DNA from: an uncultured Pelagibacteraceae bacterium | Lineage (GTDB): Bacteria > Pseudomonadota > Alphaproteobacteria > Pelagibacterales > Pelagibacteraceae | Reading direction: 5' to 3' | Assembly (NCBI GenBank): GCA_902561095.1 | Contig: CACEOF010000005.1 | Coordinates: 1 to 64,000, forward strand | Length of the DNA: 64,000 nt | Shown: one piece after another, positions 55,109 to 63,742 of the stretch | Position numbering within the stretch: the first letter of the stretch is position 1 | How the letters are laid out: each line of letters starts with the position of its first letter | Position numbers and translations under genes: made by a program | The notes under the pieces: generated by a model | The model's database searches: none | What the model was told of the DNA's origin: nothing | Seen by the model: the letters and a program-made list of their open reading frames with translations, nothing else

Positions 55109-55757
55109 CTTTAATTTTAATTTTTCTTTTTGCCTTATCGGCAAGTTTTGGGTCATGAGTTACCATAATTAAAGAAGAACCTTCTTCTTTCACATATTTA
55201 AACAATATATTTGAAATCAATGTAGAGTTTTCAGTATCTAAATTACCAGTTGGTTCATCAGCTAAAATCAATTCAGGTTTCATAGCGATTGCTCTTGCTA
55301 TGGCTACTCTTTGCTGTTCCCCACCAGATAGTTGACTTGGAAGATTATTAAAACGATATTTTAAACCAAAACGATCTAATAGAATCTTTGCTTCTTTTTC
55401 AGGATTTTTAAAATTATTTAGTTCAAGTGTTAAAGCAACATTTTCAACAGCAGTATAATTTGGGATTAAATAAAAAGATTGAAATACAATTCCAATATTT
55501 TTTTTTCTAATTTTTGACACTTCATCCTCATTAAGGCTTGTAATTTCTTGATTTTGGAAAATAATCTTTCCAGAGGTTGGCTTCTCTAATCCACCAACTA
55601 GCATTATTAAACTAGTTTTTCCCGAACCACTTTCACCTACAACTGAAACAGTTTCTTTCTTCTTAATATTTAAATCTATATTCTTTAAAACTCTGATATT
55701 ATCTTTGCCAGTTTGGTATTTGAGATTTATTTTTTTTAATCTTAGAAGTGTGGACAT
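55092..55757 (-). CDS. ABC transporter ATPase (YbbA/LolD type)
   Basis: 221-residue ATPase. Walker [11 protein letters not shown]-loop [17 protein letters not shown], signature [15 protein letters not shown], Walker [14 protein letters not shown]-loop [12 protein letters not shown]. The [10 protein letters not shown] stretch fits the MacB/LolD/YbbA class. The start at 55757 ([17 protein letters not shown]) aligns with the family N-terminus; an upstream ATG at 55805 would add 16 residues inside tesA. It is divergent from tesA, as in E. coli. Confidence 0.88.
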   Translation of the reverse strand: MSTLLRLKKINLKYQTGKDNIRVLKNIDLNIKKKETVSVVGESGSGKTSLIMLVGGLEKPTSGKIIFQNQEITSLNEDEVSKIRKKNIGIVFQSFYLIPNYTAVENVALTLELNNFKNPEKEAKILLDRFGLKYRFNNLPSQLSGGEQQRVAIARAIAMKPELILADEPTGNLDTENSTLISNILFKYVKEEGSSLIMVTHDPKLADKAKRKIKIKDGKIK

Positions 55758-56379
55758 GAATAAAACTTTATTTATAAAAATTTTGCTAATCCTTCTAGTG
55801 CACATAAATGCAAGTGCAATAGAAAAGGTAGTATTATTTGGAGACAGCTTAATGGCTGGTTATGGTTTACCTAAAGAACATCATTTATCCTTAGTTTTAG
55901 AGAATAAATTAAAAAAAGATGGATTTAATATTCAAGTTATAAATGGAAGTGTTTCAGGCAGTACATCTTCAGGTGGATTAAATAGAGCAGAGTGGAGTTT
56001 ATCTGACCCAGCCATAGATCTTGTCATTTTAGGAATGGGTGCAAATGATATGCTTAGAGGTATTCAACCAGATGAAACCAAAAAAAATTTAGAACAAATA
56101 ATAGAAATTGCAAAAAAGAAAGAAATAGAAATAATTTTAGCTGGAATGATTGCTCCAACAACACATGGAATAAAATATAAGAAAGACTTTGATGCTATCT
56201 ATCCAAAATTATCTAAGAAGCATAGTTTACAATTTATACCTTTTCTTTTAGAGGGTGTGGCACTTAACCCAAGTTTAAATCTACAAGACGGGATACACCC
56301 TAACCAACAAGGAACAATAAAAATAAGTGAAAATATTAAAAAAAGTATTATTGCTATTTTAGATAAAAAGAAAAATTAA
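55756..56379 (+). CDS. tesA: periplasmic SGNH esterase/lysophospholipase (TesA)
   Basis: 207-residue GDSL hydrolase with a signal peptide of about 21 residues (NKTLFIKILLILLVHINASA). Catalytic Ser31 is in FGDSLMAGYG, the oxyanion residues are in NGSVSGSTSSGG and GMGANDML, and Asp178/His181 lie in DGIHPNQQG. TesA is a periplasmic thioesterase, arylesterase and lysophospholipase. The start is set by the signal peptide; its ATG overlaps the ybbA start codon on the other strand within CATG at 55755-55758. The neighbouring YbbAP complex may act with it on lipids. Confidence 0.92.
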   Translation: MNKTLFIKILLILLVHINASAIEKVVLFGDSLMAGYGLPKEHHLSLVLENKLKKDGFNIQVINGSVSGSTSSGGLNRAEWSLSDPAIDLVILGMGANDMLRGIQPDETKKNLEQIIEIAKKKEIEIILAGMIAPTTHGIKYKKDFDAIYPKLSKKHSLQFIPFLLEGVALNPSLNLQDGIHPNQQGTIKISENIKKSIIAILDKKKN

Positions 56380-56425
56380 TTTTATAATTTTATAAATTTA
56401 TCATTTATTATTAATTTATATTTAT

Positions 56426-57424
56426 ATGTATAAAATACCTTATCATCATTTACCAGACGGCACTTTTAGAAACCCTCTAGGTTCCCCTAAAGTTGATCGA
56501 AATTTTAAATGGTCTTTTAAATTATTTAATAAAGAAAAAAAGAAACTCAATATGACTGTTCCAAAAGATCATGTTGTAGACAAAGAACAAGTAATAGCTG
56601 ATATTCAAAAATATAAAGATGGTGACTACATCGGATGGATAGGTCATGCAACTTTTCTGATAAAATTAGGGGATACCACAATTATAACGGATCCTGTTTT
56701 TTCTAAAAATGCTGGACCATTAATATTTGGCCCTAAACGTTTTACTGAACCAGCTTTAAATTTAAAAGAAATACCGCCTGTAGATATTTTTTTACTTACT
56801 CATAATCACTATGATCATCAAGATATGATGACAATCAGAGGATTTCCTTTCAAAGATACCAAAGTAATGACCCCTTTGAAGCTAGGTAAGTATTTTGAAA
56901 AAAATGGATATAGCGATGTCAATGAGATGGATTGGTATGAAGAAATCATTATTAACAAAAAAATGAAAATAACATTTCTTCCAGCAGTCCATTGGTCTAA
57001 AAGAAGTTTAACGGATACCAATAAAACTTTATGGGGAAATTTCTTAATTGAATATGATGGAAAAAAAATTTTGTTTGCTTGTGATACTGGAGTTGGAAAT
57101 ATTTACAAAGAAATTGGTGAAAAATACGGTCCAATAGATATTAATATTATAAATATAGGAGCGTATAATTTTTATCCATTAACACCATATAAGGATAAAT
57201 CAGCTTATCACACTAATCCTGAGGAAGCTCTTGAGATCTCAAGAGATTTAAAAAGTAAAAAAGTAATTGGTATGCACTGGGGCACTTTTGTATTATCGTT
57301 GGAACCAATTATGGAACCGAGAGACAGATTTAAAGATAATGCAGAAAAATATGGTTTCAAAAAAGAGGACGCAATTATTTTTAAAATTGGCCAAATAACA
57401 CCAATAAATGAAATTTTAAAATAA
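56426..57424 (+). CDS. metallo-beta-lactamase-fold hydrolase (NAPE-PLD/UlaG-like)
   Basis: 332-residue metallo-hydrolase. The N-terminal 65 residues contain the HHLPDGTFRNP start and RNFKW. The metal motif HxHxDH is seen as LLTHNHYDHQD near residues 115-125; other ligands lie in PAVHWSKR, FACDTGVG and MHWGTFVLS. The overall plan is that of N-acyl-phosphatidylethanolamine phospholipase D-like proteins, so a lipid or phosphodiester substrate is possible. It has no signal peptide. It is 47 bases from tesA. Confidence 0.85.
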   Translation: MYKIPYHHLPDGTFRNPLGSPKVDRNFKWSFKLFNKEKKKLNMTVPKDHVVDKEQVIADIQKYKDGDYIGWIGHATFLIKLGDTTIITDPVFSKNAGPLIFGPKRFTEPALNLKEIPPVDIFLLTHNHYDHQDMMTIRGFPFKDTKVMTPLKLGKYFEKNGYSDVNEMDWYEEIIINKKMKITFLPAVHWSKRSLTDTNKTLWGNFLIEYDGKKILFACDTGVGNIYKEIGEKYGPIDINIINIGAYNFYPLTPYKDKSAYHTNPEEALEISRDLKSKKVIGMHWGTFVLSLEPIMEPRDRFKDNAEKYGFKKEDAIIFKIGQITPINEILK

Positions 57425-57430
57425 TATTTT

Positions 57431-57883
57431 ATGAAATATTTTATTTTGTTAATAATTTTTTTATTTACTAGCAATGTTCAAGCAAAAAATATTAATATTT
57501 CAGTAAAAACGGACTTAGATCTTAATTGTAAGTTTGAAAAAGTTATTATTAAAAACACAGAACACAATTTCGTTTCTTTTACAAAAGATCAAATTAAAAG
57601 AGAAAATATCGAAAGTTTGAAAATAATAGCAAAAAATCCGGATACATTAGTTATAAAAAATTTATCAAAATTTGTTAATAAGATTAATTTAGAAGTTAAA
57701 ATATCAAATAAAGATATAATTTTGATACAGGCTTTTGATCAAGAGAGAAATTATTCTGAGTCTGCAGTCTACACTAGAAGTACTGGAGAATTGATACATG
57801 AAATTACTCAAAAAATAAACTCTGATGAAAAAGAGAAAGATATTTCATTTTATAGTTGTATAAAAAACAACCAAGACACTTAA
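57431..57883 (+). CDS. hypothetical secreted protein (150 aa)
   Basis: Signal peptide of about 18 residues (KYFILLIIFLFTSNVQA) followed by a 130-residue domain with beta-strand-like alternation: NINISVKTDLDLNCKFEKV near the start and DILIQAFDQERNYSESAVYTR in the second half. Two Cys, one near residue 36 and one near the C-terminus, could form a disulfide. It begins 6 bases after the metallo-hydrolase. I recognise no family; AT-rich lineages carry many such small periplasmic proteins. Confidence 0.65.
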   Translation: MKYFILLIIFLFTSNVQAKNINISVKTDLDLNCKFEKVIIKNTEHNFVSFTKDQIKRENIESLKIIAKNPDTLVIKNLSKFVNKINLEVKISNKDIILIQAFDQERNYSESAVYTRSTGELIHEITQKINSDEKEKDISFYSCIKNNQDT

Positions 57884-57923
57884 GACCGAAGACTCTAAAT
57901 CTTTTATTTGATAATATAAAACC

Positions 57924-58472
57924 ATGAAGAGACTTTTTTTGATATTTTTATTTTATTTATTTTCTCAAACGAGCTCTTTTTCAAATGAAAGAGATGTAAG
58001 ACTTAACCAATTATTCAATGAATTAAAGGTAAATAAATCAAAAGTATCATCTATTGTTGAACAGGAAATATGGAAAATTTGGAGCACGCATCCAACCGAC
58101 GCAAAACTTACCGCAAAACTAGAGGAAGGTTCTCAGTTTGTAAGAGACCAACAATTTTTGAAAGCTATAGAAATCTTTACAGAAGTTATAAATTTTGATC
58201 AAAATTGGGCTGAGGCATGGAATAAAAGAGCAACAGTTTTTTATCTGATAGGAGAATTTAAAAAATCTCAAGATGATATTGACAAAGTTTTAGCAATAGA
58301 AGCAAGACATTTTGGTGCTTTGGCAGGACAAGGTTTAGTAAATATACAATTAAAAAATTATGAAAAAGCAATTCTTAGTTATGAACAAGCAAAAAAGATA
58401 CACCCTTCAATGCAATCTCCAGAGATCATGATAAGACAAATAGAAGAATTAATTAAACAACAATCAATATAA
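57924..58472 (+). CDS. TPR-repeat protein
   Basis: 182-residue protein with an N-terminal hydrophobic segment (LFLIFLFYLFSQTSS), probably a signal peptide, and three tetratricopeptide repeats from about residue 70: the first around GSQFVRDQQFLKAIEIF, the second NWAEAWNKRATVFYLIGEFKKS, the third HFGALAGQGLVNIQLKNYEKA. Likely a periplasmic interaction protein. Its last codon overlaps the next ATG in TAATG. Confidence 0.8.
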   Translation: MKRLFLIFLFYLFSQTSSFSNERDVRLNQLFNELKVNKSKVSSIVEQEIWKIWSTHPTDAKLTAKLEEGSQFVRDQQFLKAIEIFTEVINFDQNWAEAWNKRATVFYLIGEFKKSQDDIDKVLAIEARHFGALAGQGLVNIQLKNYEKAILSYEQAKKIHPSMQSPEIMIRQIEELIKQQSI

Positions 58473-59098
58473 TGTGTGGAAGGTATGTTGTTAAAAATCC
58501 AGTTATTAAAACTTCTTCTTTAGTAAAATCTGTTATTCAAGTTGAGGATATAGAAAATTATAACGCTCATCCTTATCAAAAACTTCCAGTTATAAAAAAA
58601 TATAAAAATGGTAACACTCTAGAGGCTTTAAATTGGGGATTAGTCCCAGGTTGGGCTAAAGACAAAGAATTTAAAGCATTGATTAATGCAAGATTAGAAA
58701 CGATTGATGAAAAGGTTTCTTTTAAAAAACTGATTAAAAATCATCGATGTGTTGCTGTTGCAGATGGTTTTTATGAGTGGAAGAGGGAAGAGAATCAAAA
58801 AACTCCTCATTATTTTGTTAGAAAAGATAGTAATGTAATTTATTTTGCTGGTATTTTTGAAGAGGACCAATTTTGTTTAATTACAGAGGAAGCAAAAGAA
58901 AATATTAAAGAAATTCATCACCGTCAGCCAGTAATTCTTAATCAAGCAGATGTTAATCGTTATTTAAATTTAGAGCTACAGGGCTCAGCATTTTTGAATG
59001 AACGTAAAGTTCCTGATCTTGTTTTTCATGAGGTTTCAAAGGATGTTAATAAACCAACAAACAATACAGCATCATTGATACAAAAAATTTCTAATTAA
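58472..59098 (+). CDS. SRAP-domain protein (YedK/HMCES family)
   Basis: 208-residue protein that binds abasic sites in single-stranded DNA through a thiazolidine link to Cys2. The N-terminus MCGRYVV supplies the catalytic Cys after Met removal. Further conserved residues are Asn in ALINARLET, Glu in VADGFYEWKRE and His in EIHHRQPVIL, matching the active site of YedK. Length is typical. It directly overlaps the TPR gene and converges on rhlE (3-base gap). Confidence 0.95.
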   Translation: MCGRYVVKNPVIKTSSLVKSVIQVEDIENYNAHPYQKLPVIKKYKNGNTLEALNWGLVPGWAKDKEFKALINARLETIDEKVSFKKLIKNHRCVAVADGFYEWKREENQKTPHYFVRKDSNVIYFAGIFEEDQFCLITEEAKENIKEIHHRQPVILNQADVNRYLNLELQGSAFLNERKVPDLVFHEVSKDVNKPTNNTASLIQKISN

Positions 59099-59101
59099 AT
59101 C

Positions 59102-60520
59102 TTACTTCTTTTTATGTTTTTTAAATGAAAATTTTTTAGGTTTTTGTCTTCTTTTAAATTTTTTTCTTCCTTTAAAATATGATCTTTTATCGTCTTTTTC
59201 AATTACATCATCTGTTTTTTTACCAAAATATTTTGGATTATTGGTAAAGCCAAAAGTTTTTTTTTTGTCCTTAAATTTTGATTTTTTATCTTCATCTTTT
59301 TTAAAGAACTTCTTTTTATCTCTGAAGTTACGTTTTTTGTTATCATTAAATTTTCTTCTTTTGTTAAATGGAGCCTTACCTTTTTTACCAACCCTAAAAT
59401 TTTTCTTTTGACTTTTATCTGTTTTGGGTGGTTTGTAATTTGGATCTATTAATTTACTTATAGAATTCCACATTGATCGATCACTTGGAGTTAAAAAGGT
59501 CAAAGCGGAACCTTCTTTACCAGCTCTACCGGTTCGTCCTATTCGATGAATATAATCCTCTGGAACTTGTGGTAGATCGTAATTAATAACATGTTTGATC
59601 ACTGGGATATCTAATCCCCGTGCAGCAACATCCGTTGCTATTAGTATTCTATAATTACCATTTCTAAATCCTTTTATTACCCGCTCTCTTTTGCTTTGTC
59701 TTAGGTTCCCGTGAATAGCATCTGCCTTATGACCATCGTATTTTAAACGTTTAACAATTTTATCCGCTCCATGTTTTGTTTTAACAAAAACTAAAATTGA
59801 ACCATTCCTTTCAACTAATTGATTAATTAGTTCGTGATATTTTTTGTCTTGATTAATTTGAAAAGTTTCTTGCTTAATTTTATCAATAGGAGTGGATATT
59901 GATCCGACAGAAATTCTCTCGGGATTATTAAGATATTTTTGAGATATTTTTAAAATATTATTTGGCAAGGTAGCTGAAAATAATAACGTTTGATGGTTTT
60001 TTGGAACATATTTTAAAATTAACTCAATTTGTGGAGTAAAACCCATGTCTAACATTCGATCTGTTTCATCAAGAACTAAATAGCTAACCCTTGAGAGATC
60101 TAAACTTTTTCTCTCCAAATGGTCGTTTATTCGTCCAGGTGTTCCAACTATTATTCTTGCCCCTTTATTTAATTTTCGAAGTTGTTTTTGCATGCTCTCA
60201 CCACCGATTAGTAATGCGTTTCCTATTCCTATTTCTCTTACATTTAATTTAAGTACAGTTTGCATAACTTGAGACGCTAGCTCTCTCGTAGGACAAACAA
60301 TTAGTGCCATGGCATTCTTGTCTAAAATTAATTTATTGAGCATTGGAATTGTAAAAGCTAATGTTTTACCTGTCCCTGTTTGAGCTGTGCCTAAAATATC
60401 TCTACCCACAAGACTTATTGGGATTGATTGACTCTGAATTGGGGTGGGAGTTTTAAAATTAGAAAACTGAATTGATTTTTTAAGCTTATTTTCTATTAAA
60501 AGTTCGTTAAAATTGTTCAT
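59102..60520 (-). CDS. rhlE: DEAD-box RNA helicase (RhlE-like)
   Basis: 472-residue helicase. Motifs in order: Q motif FKTPTPIQSQSIP, I AQTGTGKT, Ia PTRELA, Ib GTPGRI, II DETDRMLDMGF (DETD instead of DEAD), III SATLP, IV-V RGLDIP, VI HRIGRTGRAG. The C-terminal ~110 residues are extremely Lys/Arg/Phe rich, an RNA-binding tail. The start at 60520 (MNNFNELL) is favoured; an upstream in-frame start at 60580 would add 20 residues lacking family similarity. It unwinds RNA in ribosome biogenesis and decay. Confidence 0.93.
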   Translation of the reverse strand: MNNFNELLIENKLKKSIQFSNFKTPTPIQSQSIPISLVGRDILGTAQTGTGKTLAFTIPMLNKLILDKNAMALIVCPTRELASQVMQTVLKLNVREIGIGNALLIGGESMQKQLRKLNKGARIIVGTPGRINDHLERKSLDLSRVSYLVLDETDRMLDMGFTPQIELILKYVPKNHQTLLFSATLPNNILKISQKYLNNPERISVGSISTPIDKIKQETFQINQDKKYHELINQLVERNGSILVFVKTKHGADKIVKRLKYDGHKADAIHGNLRQSKRERVIKGFRNGNYRILIATDVAARGLDIPVIKHVINYDLPQVPEDYIHRIGRTGRAGKEGSALTFLTPSDRSMWNSISKLIDPNYKPPKTDKSQKKNFRVGKKGKAPFNKRRKFNDNKKRNFRDKKKFFKKDEDKKSKFKDKKKTFGFTNNPKYFGKKTDDVIEKDDKRSYFKGRKKFKRRQKPKKFSFKKHKKK

Positions 60521-60632
60521 TTTTGATTTATTTAAAGACTTATTAGTGTCGTTATAGAATTTTGCGTCAAATACAACCAATCATTATTAATCATATTGAG
60601 AGTATATTTAAAATCAGATAAAAAGTAAGTAA

Positions 60633-61745
60633 ATGCTTACTTATATAATACCCTTCTTAATTTTAATTCTTGTTGTTGTTTTTATACATGAGTATGGACA
60701 TTACTATTTTGCAAGAAAATATGGAGTAGGTGTTACTGATTTTTCTATTGGTTTTGGAAAAGAGCTTTTTGGATGGAACGATAAATCAGGCACTAGGTGG
60801 AAAATATGCGCTATACCATTAGGTGGCTATGTTAAGTTTTTTGGTGATAGGAATGTATATTCTCAATCAGACCACCAAGAAATACTTGAAAAATATAACG
60901 AGGAAGAAAGAGAAAAATTATTTATTTTAAAACCTTTGTACCAAAGAGTTTTAATAGTTTTTGGAGGACCTTTAGCTAATTTTTTGTTGGCTTTAGTCAT
61001 ATTTTTTTCAATCTATACATTTGTTGGTAAAGACTTTACGCCGGCGGTTATTGATGAAGTTCAAAAAGATAGCCCAGCTATGTTAGGTGGACTTAAAAAT
61101 CAAGATATAATTTTAGAAATAGATGGAAATGAGGTTAAAAGTATTATGGAAGTTTCCAAATTTATTACCATGTCAACAAGAGATATTATAGATTTTAAAG
61201 TTAAAAGATCTTACGATGAATTAACATTAAAAGTTAAACCTAATATTATCGAAGGTGAAGATGGATTAGGAAATAAAATTAATAAAAGAATGGTTGGAAT
61301 AAAGCTTGGTGCATATAACAATAAAGTTAACCACGTTAAATTAGGTCCTGCTCAGGCATTATATCACGCAGCTAATGAAGTATATTATGTCAGCACCGCG
61401 TCATTAAATTATATTGGTGGAATGATATTAGGAAAAGCAGATACTTCTCAACTTGGTGGTCCAATTAGGATTGCTAAAATTTCTGGTCAAGTTGCAACTT
61501 TTGGAGTGTTAGCTTTTATCAGTATGATGGCATATATTTCTATTAGTTTAGGTTTAATAAATTTATTTCCAATACCTATGCTTGATGGAGGTCACTTAAT
61601 GTTTTACGCGTTTGAGAAAGTTTTAGGTCGTCCTTTGTCACAGAAAACCCAAGAGGGTTTTTTTCGAATCGGAATGTTTTTGCTGTTATCATTAATGTTT
61701 TTCACAACCTTTAATGACCTTAAAGATTTAGGTTTATTTAATTAA
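60633..61745 (+). CDS. rseP: RIP zinc metalloprotease RseP
   Basis: 370-residue intramembrane protease. HEYGH (His19-His23) in the first membrane segment is the zinc motif; the C-terminal ligand region is NLFPIPMLDGGHLMFYAFE. One PDZ domain is visible at about residues 125-205 (DSPAMLGGLKNQDIILEIDGNEV). Four membrane segments. In most Proteobacteria it sits between dxr and bamA; here both neighbours are absent. It cleaves anti-sigma factors and signal-peptide remnants at the inner membrane. Confidence 0.93.
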   Translation: MLTYIIPFLILILVVVFIHEYGHYYFARKYGVGVTDFSIGFGKELFGWNDKSGTRWKICAIPLGGYVKFFGDRNVYSQSDHQEILEKYNEEEREKLFILKPLYQRVLIVFGGPLANFLLALVIFFSIYTFVGKDFTPAVIDEVQKDSPAMLGGLKNQDIILEIDGNEVKSIMEVSKFITMSTRDIIDFKVKRSYDELTLKVKPNIIEGEDGLGNKINKRMVGIKLGAYNNKVNHVKLGPAQALYHAANEVYYVSTASLNYIGGMILGKADTSQLGGPIRIAKISGQVATFGVLAFISMMAYISISLGLINLFPIPMLDGGHLMFYAFEKVLGRPLSQKTQEGFFRIGMFLLLSLMFFTTFNDLKDLGLFN

Positions 61746-61844
61746 AAAACTTTTTTTTAACATCAAAAAATTCACTAAAATCAACACTTATTTTAAATTC
61801 CACAACATCTTGTGTTATACAAATCTTTTAACACTAAAAAAAAG

Positions 61845-61858
61845 CTTGATTTATCAAG
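61845..61858. promoter_or_regulatory. palindrome upstream of HU gene
   Basis: CTTGAT-TT-ATCAAG, 6-base inverted repeat with a 2-base centre, 45 bases upstream of the HU start in a 157-base gap. It could be an operator or part of the 5' leader. A smaller repeat CACAA-N4-TTGTG lies at 61801-61813. The rest of this gap is AT-rich with no ORF that I trust. Confidence 0.35.
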
Positions 61859-61902
61859 GTTTATGACAAGTATGAATATTAACCAACAAAACCGGAGCTA
61901 AA

Positions 61903-62178
61903 ATGAACAAAAAACAACTAATTGCAAAGCTTTCAGGCTCACTTAATTTGAGCAAAGCTGATGCAGAGCGAACATTTGATACAATTACCAACACTATTTT
62001 GGACGCTTTAAAAGGGGATGACTCAGTTAAAATTGCTGGATTTGGTACTTATAAAGTAGCAAAAAGAAAAGCTAGAGTTGGAAGAAATCCAAGAACTGGT
62101 GAACAAATTCAAATCGCTGCTTCTCAAAAGGTAAAATTTTTACCAGCTAAAGCTTTAAAAGAAGTATTCAATAAATAG
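61903..62178 (+). CDS. hup: HU-family DNA-binding protein
   Basis: 91-residue histone-like protein that bends and compacts DNA as a dimer. The N-terminal helices are MNKKQLIAKLSGSLNLSKAD, and the beta-arm signature is GFGTYKVAKRKARVGRNPRTG near residues 46-66, followed by FLPAKALKE. Length is standard. GGAG lies 7 bases before the ATG. A hairpin terminator follows. Confidence 0.96.
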   Translation: MNKKQLIAKLSGSLNLSKADAERTFDTITNTILDALKGDDSVKIAGFGTYKVAKRKARVGRNPRTGEQIQIAASQKVKFLPAKALKEVFNK

Positions 62179-62187
62179 TAATTTTTT

Positions 62188-62224
62188 AACAGCCTTAATG
62201 TGGATTATACACGTTAAGGCTGTT
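62188..62224. terminator. hairpin terminator after HU gene
   Basis: Eleven-base perfect stem, arms 62188-62198 (AACAGCCTTAA) and 62214-62224 (TTAAGGCTGTT), with a 15-base loop that can add a few inner pairs. On the plus strand only a short T-run follows (TTTCT); on the minus strand a run of six T complements lies before it, so it may act in both directions. Confidence 0.7.
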
Positions 62225-62319
62225 TCTATATGCAAATATCGCATACCCAATTTTCCTAATCAGCGTTAGATAAAAAAATTTATTAAATTTATAACCCTTT
62301 GTTTAACAGTGGAGGTCTT

Positions 62320-63621
62320 ATGACTAAATTAATAAAAAGAATATCTGCACCAATTCTTAGTTTAATATTTTTATTAAACATGAGTAGTGCAGGAATGGCA
62401 GAGACAACTGTTTCTGCTGAAGTTCAAGCTATATTCAATTCACTACTTTTTTTAATGTGTGGTTTCATGGTCATGTTCATGGCAGCAGGTTTTGCAATGC
62501 TAGAATCTGGTATGGTAACTTCAAAAAGTGTTTCAGTAATTTGTGCAAAGAACATTGGTCTTTACTCAATTGCAGGAATTATGTTTTGGTTGTTTGGATA
62601 TAACTTAGCTTATGGAATTCCAGAAGGTGGATACATTGGAACATTTACTCCATGGTCAGATGCAAGTTCAGTTGATACTGGATATGCAGATGGTTCTGAC
62701 TGGTATTTCCAAATGGTTTTCTGTGCAACAACAGTTTCAATTTGTTCAGGAGCAATGGCTGAAAGAGTAAAACTTTGGCCGTTCTTTCTTTTCGCAGCAA
62801 TCTTAGCTGGAATTATTTATCCTATCGTAATGGGTTGGCAGTGGGGTGGAGGCTGGTTAGCAGAACTTGGCTTCTCAGATTTCGCTGGTTCAACTTTAGT
62901 ACACTCAACAGGTGGTGCAGCTGCACTAGCTGGAATAATGTTACTTGGTTCACGTGCCGGAAGATTTGACAGTAAAGGTGAAGCTAAAGCAATGAAACCT
63001 TTCGCTGCTTCTTCAATTCCATTAGTAACGATTGGTGTATTTATCCTATGGTTAGGTTGGTTTGGATTCAATGGCGGATCTCAATTAGCAATAGGAACGT
63101 TTGCTGATGCAGTAGCTGTATCAAATATATTTATCAATACTAATCTTGCAGCTTGTGGTGGTGTAATGGCTGCAGCAACAATAACAAGATTAATGTATGG
63201 TAAAACAGATGTTGTACAAATGTTAAACGGAGCAATCGGTGGATTAGTTGCAGTAACTGCTGAACCATTAGCACCAACGCCTCTAGCTGCAATTTTCATT
63301 GGAGCAGTAGGTGGTTTACTTGTTGTATTTGGAACTAAATTATTGTTCAGTTTCAAACTTGACGATGTTGTAGGTGCAATTCCAGCACACATGTTTGCGG
63401 GAATTTGGGGGACTTTAGCAGTGCCATTAACAAACTCTGATGCAAATTTTAGTGCACAAATAATTGGTGTACTATCAATTAACATTTTTGTATTTGTTGT
63501 GTCATATATTGTGTTCTCAATTATGAAAGCTACGTTTGGAATTAGATTAAGTAAAGAAGCTGAAACCAAGGGTACAGACGTAACTGAAACAGGTGTGATA
63601 GCATACGCAATACGAGACTAA
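62320..63621 (+). CDS. amtB: ammonium transporter AmtB
   Basis: 433-residue trimeric membrane channel for ammonium with a cleavable signal peptide (about 23 residues, ending GMA) and eleven membrane segments. Family blocks are MFMAAGFAMLESGMV, MVFCATTVSICSGAMAERV, the first conserved pore His in VHSTGGAAALAGIMLLG and the second in AIPAHMFAGIWGTLAVP. The start at 62320 has GGAGG 4 bases upstream (62311-62315); the in-frame ATG at 62299 would precede the RBS. No glnK is found in the window. The 3' region is structured. Confidence 0.96.
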   Translation: MTKLIKRISAPILSLIFLLNMSSAGMAETTVSAEVQAIFNSLLFLMCGFMVMFMAAGFAMLESGMVTSKSVSVICAKNIGLYSIAGIMFWLFGYNLAYGIPEGGYIGTFTPWSDASSVDTGYADGSDWYFQMVFCATTVSICSGAMAERVKLWPFFLFAAILAGIIYPIVMGWQWGGGWLAELGFSDFAGSTLVHSTGGAAALAGIMLLGSRAGRFDSKGEAKAMKPFAASSIPLVTIGVFILWLGWFGFNGGSQLAIGTFADAVAVSNIFINTNLAACGGVMAAATITRLMYGKTDVVQMLNGAIGGLVAVTAEPLAPTPLAAIFIGAVGGLLVVFGTKLLFSFKLDDVVGAIPAHMFAGIWGTLAVPLTNSDANFSAQIIGVLSINIFVFVVSYIVFSIMKATFGIRLSKEAETKGTDVTETGVIAYAIRD

Positions 63622-63713
63622 TTGCATGCAATATAGGGGCTCTTCGATCTCCATGTCGTTATCTCATTGAAGAGCTCCTAACAAAAATTAACAAAATATC
63701 TCTCTCTTGTTAG
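63621..63713 (+). ncRNA. structured amtB 3' region, candidate RNA element
   Basis: Directly after the amtB stop lie a 12-base perfect palindrome ATTGCATGCAAT (63621-63632), an 11-base stem (63635-63645 with 63669-63679, one G-U pair) enclosing a 23-base loop, and a 7-base repeat CTAACAA/TTGTTAG (63678-63684 with 63707-63713) that overlaps it by 2 bases. A terminator follows. It could be a 3' UTR-derived small RNA or an mRNA stability element. No known family is recognised. Confidence 0.4.
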
Positions 63714-63720
63714 TTAATTT

Positions 63721-63740
63721 AAGGCCCCGAATGGGGCCTT
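63721..63740. terminator. bidirectional terminator between amtB and bcp
   Basis: Eight-base GC-rich stem AAGGCCCC (63721-63728)/GGGGCCTT (63733-63740) with loop GAAT and short T-rich flanks on both sides. It separates the convergent amtB and bcp genes. Confidence 0.8.
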
Positions 63741-63742
63741 TG

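Noticed and set aside
63081..63569. 162-codon open frame antisense to amtB
   Set aside because: It mirrors the amtB coding frame, has a Thr/Pro/Ala-rich composition typical of shadows of Ala/Val-rich membrane genes, and no family motif; amtB is certain.
63633..63690. tRNA or tmRNA fragment after amtB
   Set aside because: The long stem has no T-arm (GTTCRA) or CCA-type acceptor arrangement, and the loop does not fold as a cloverleaf.
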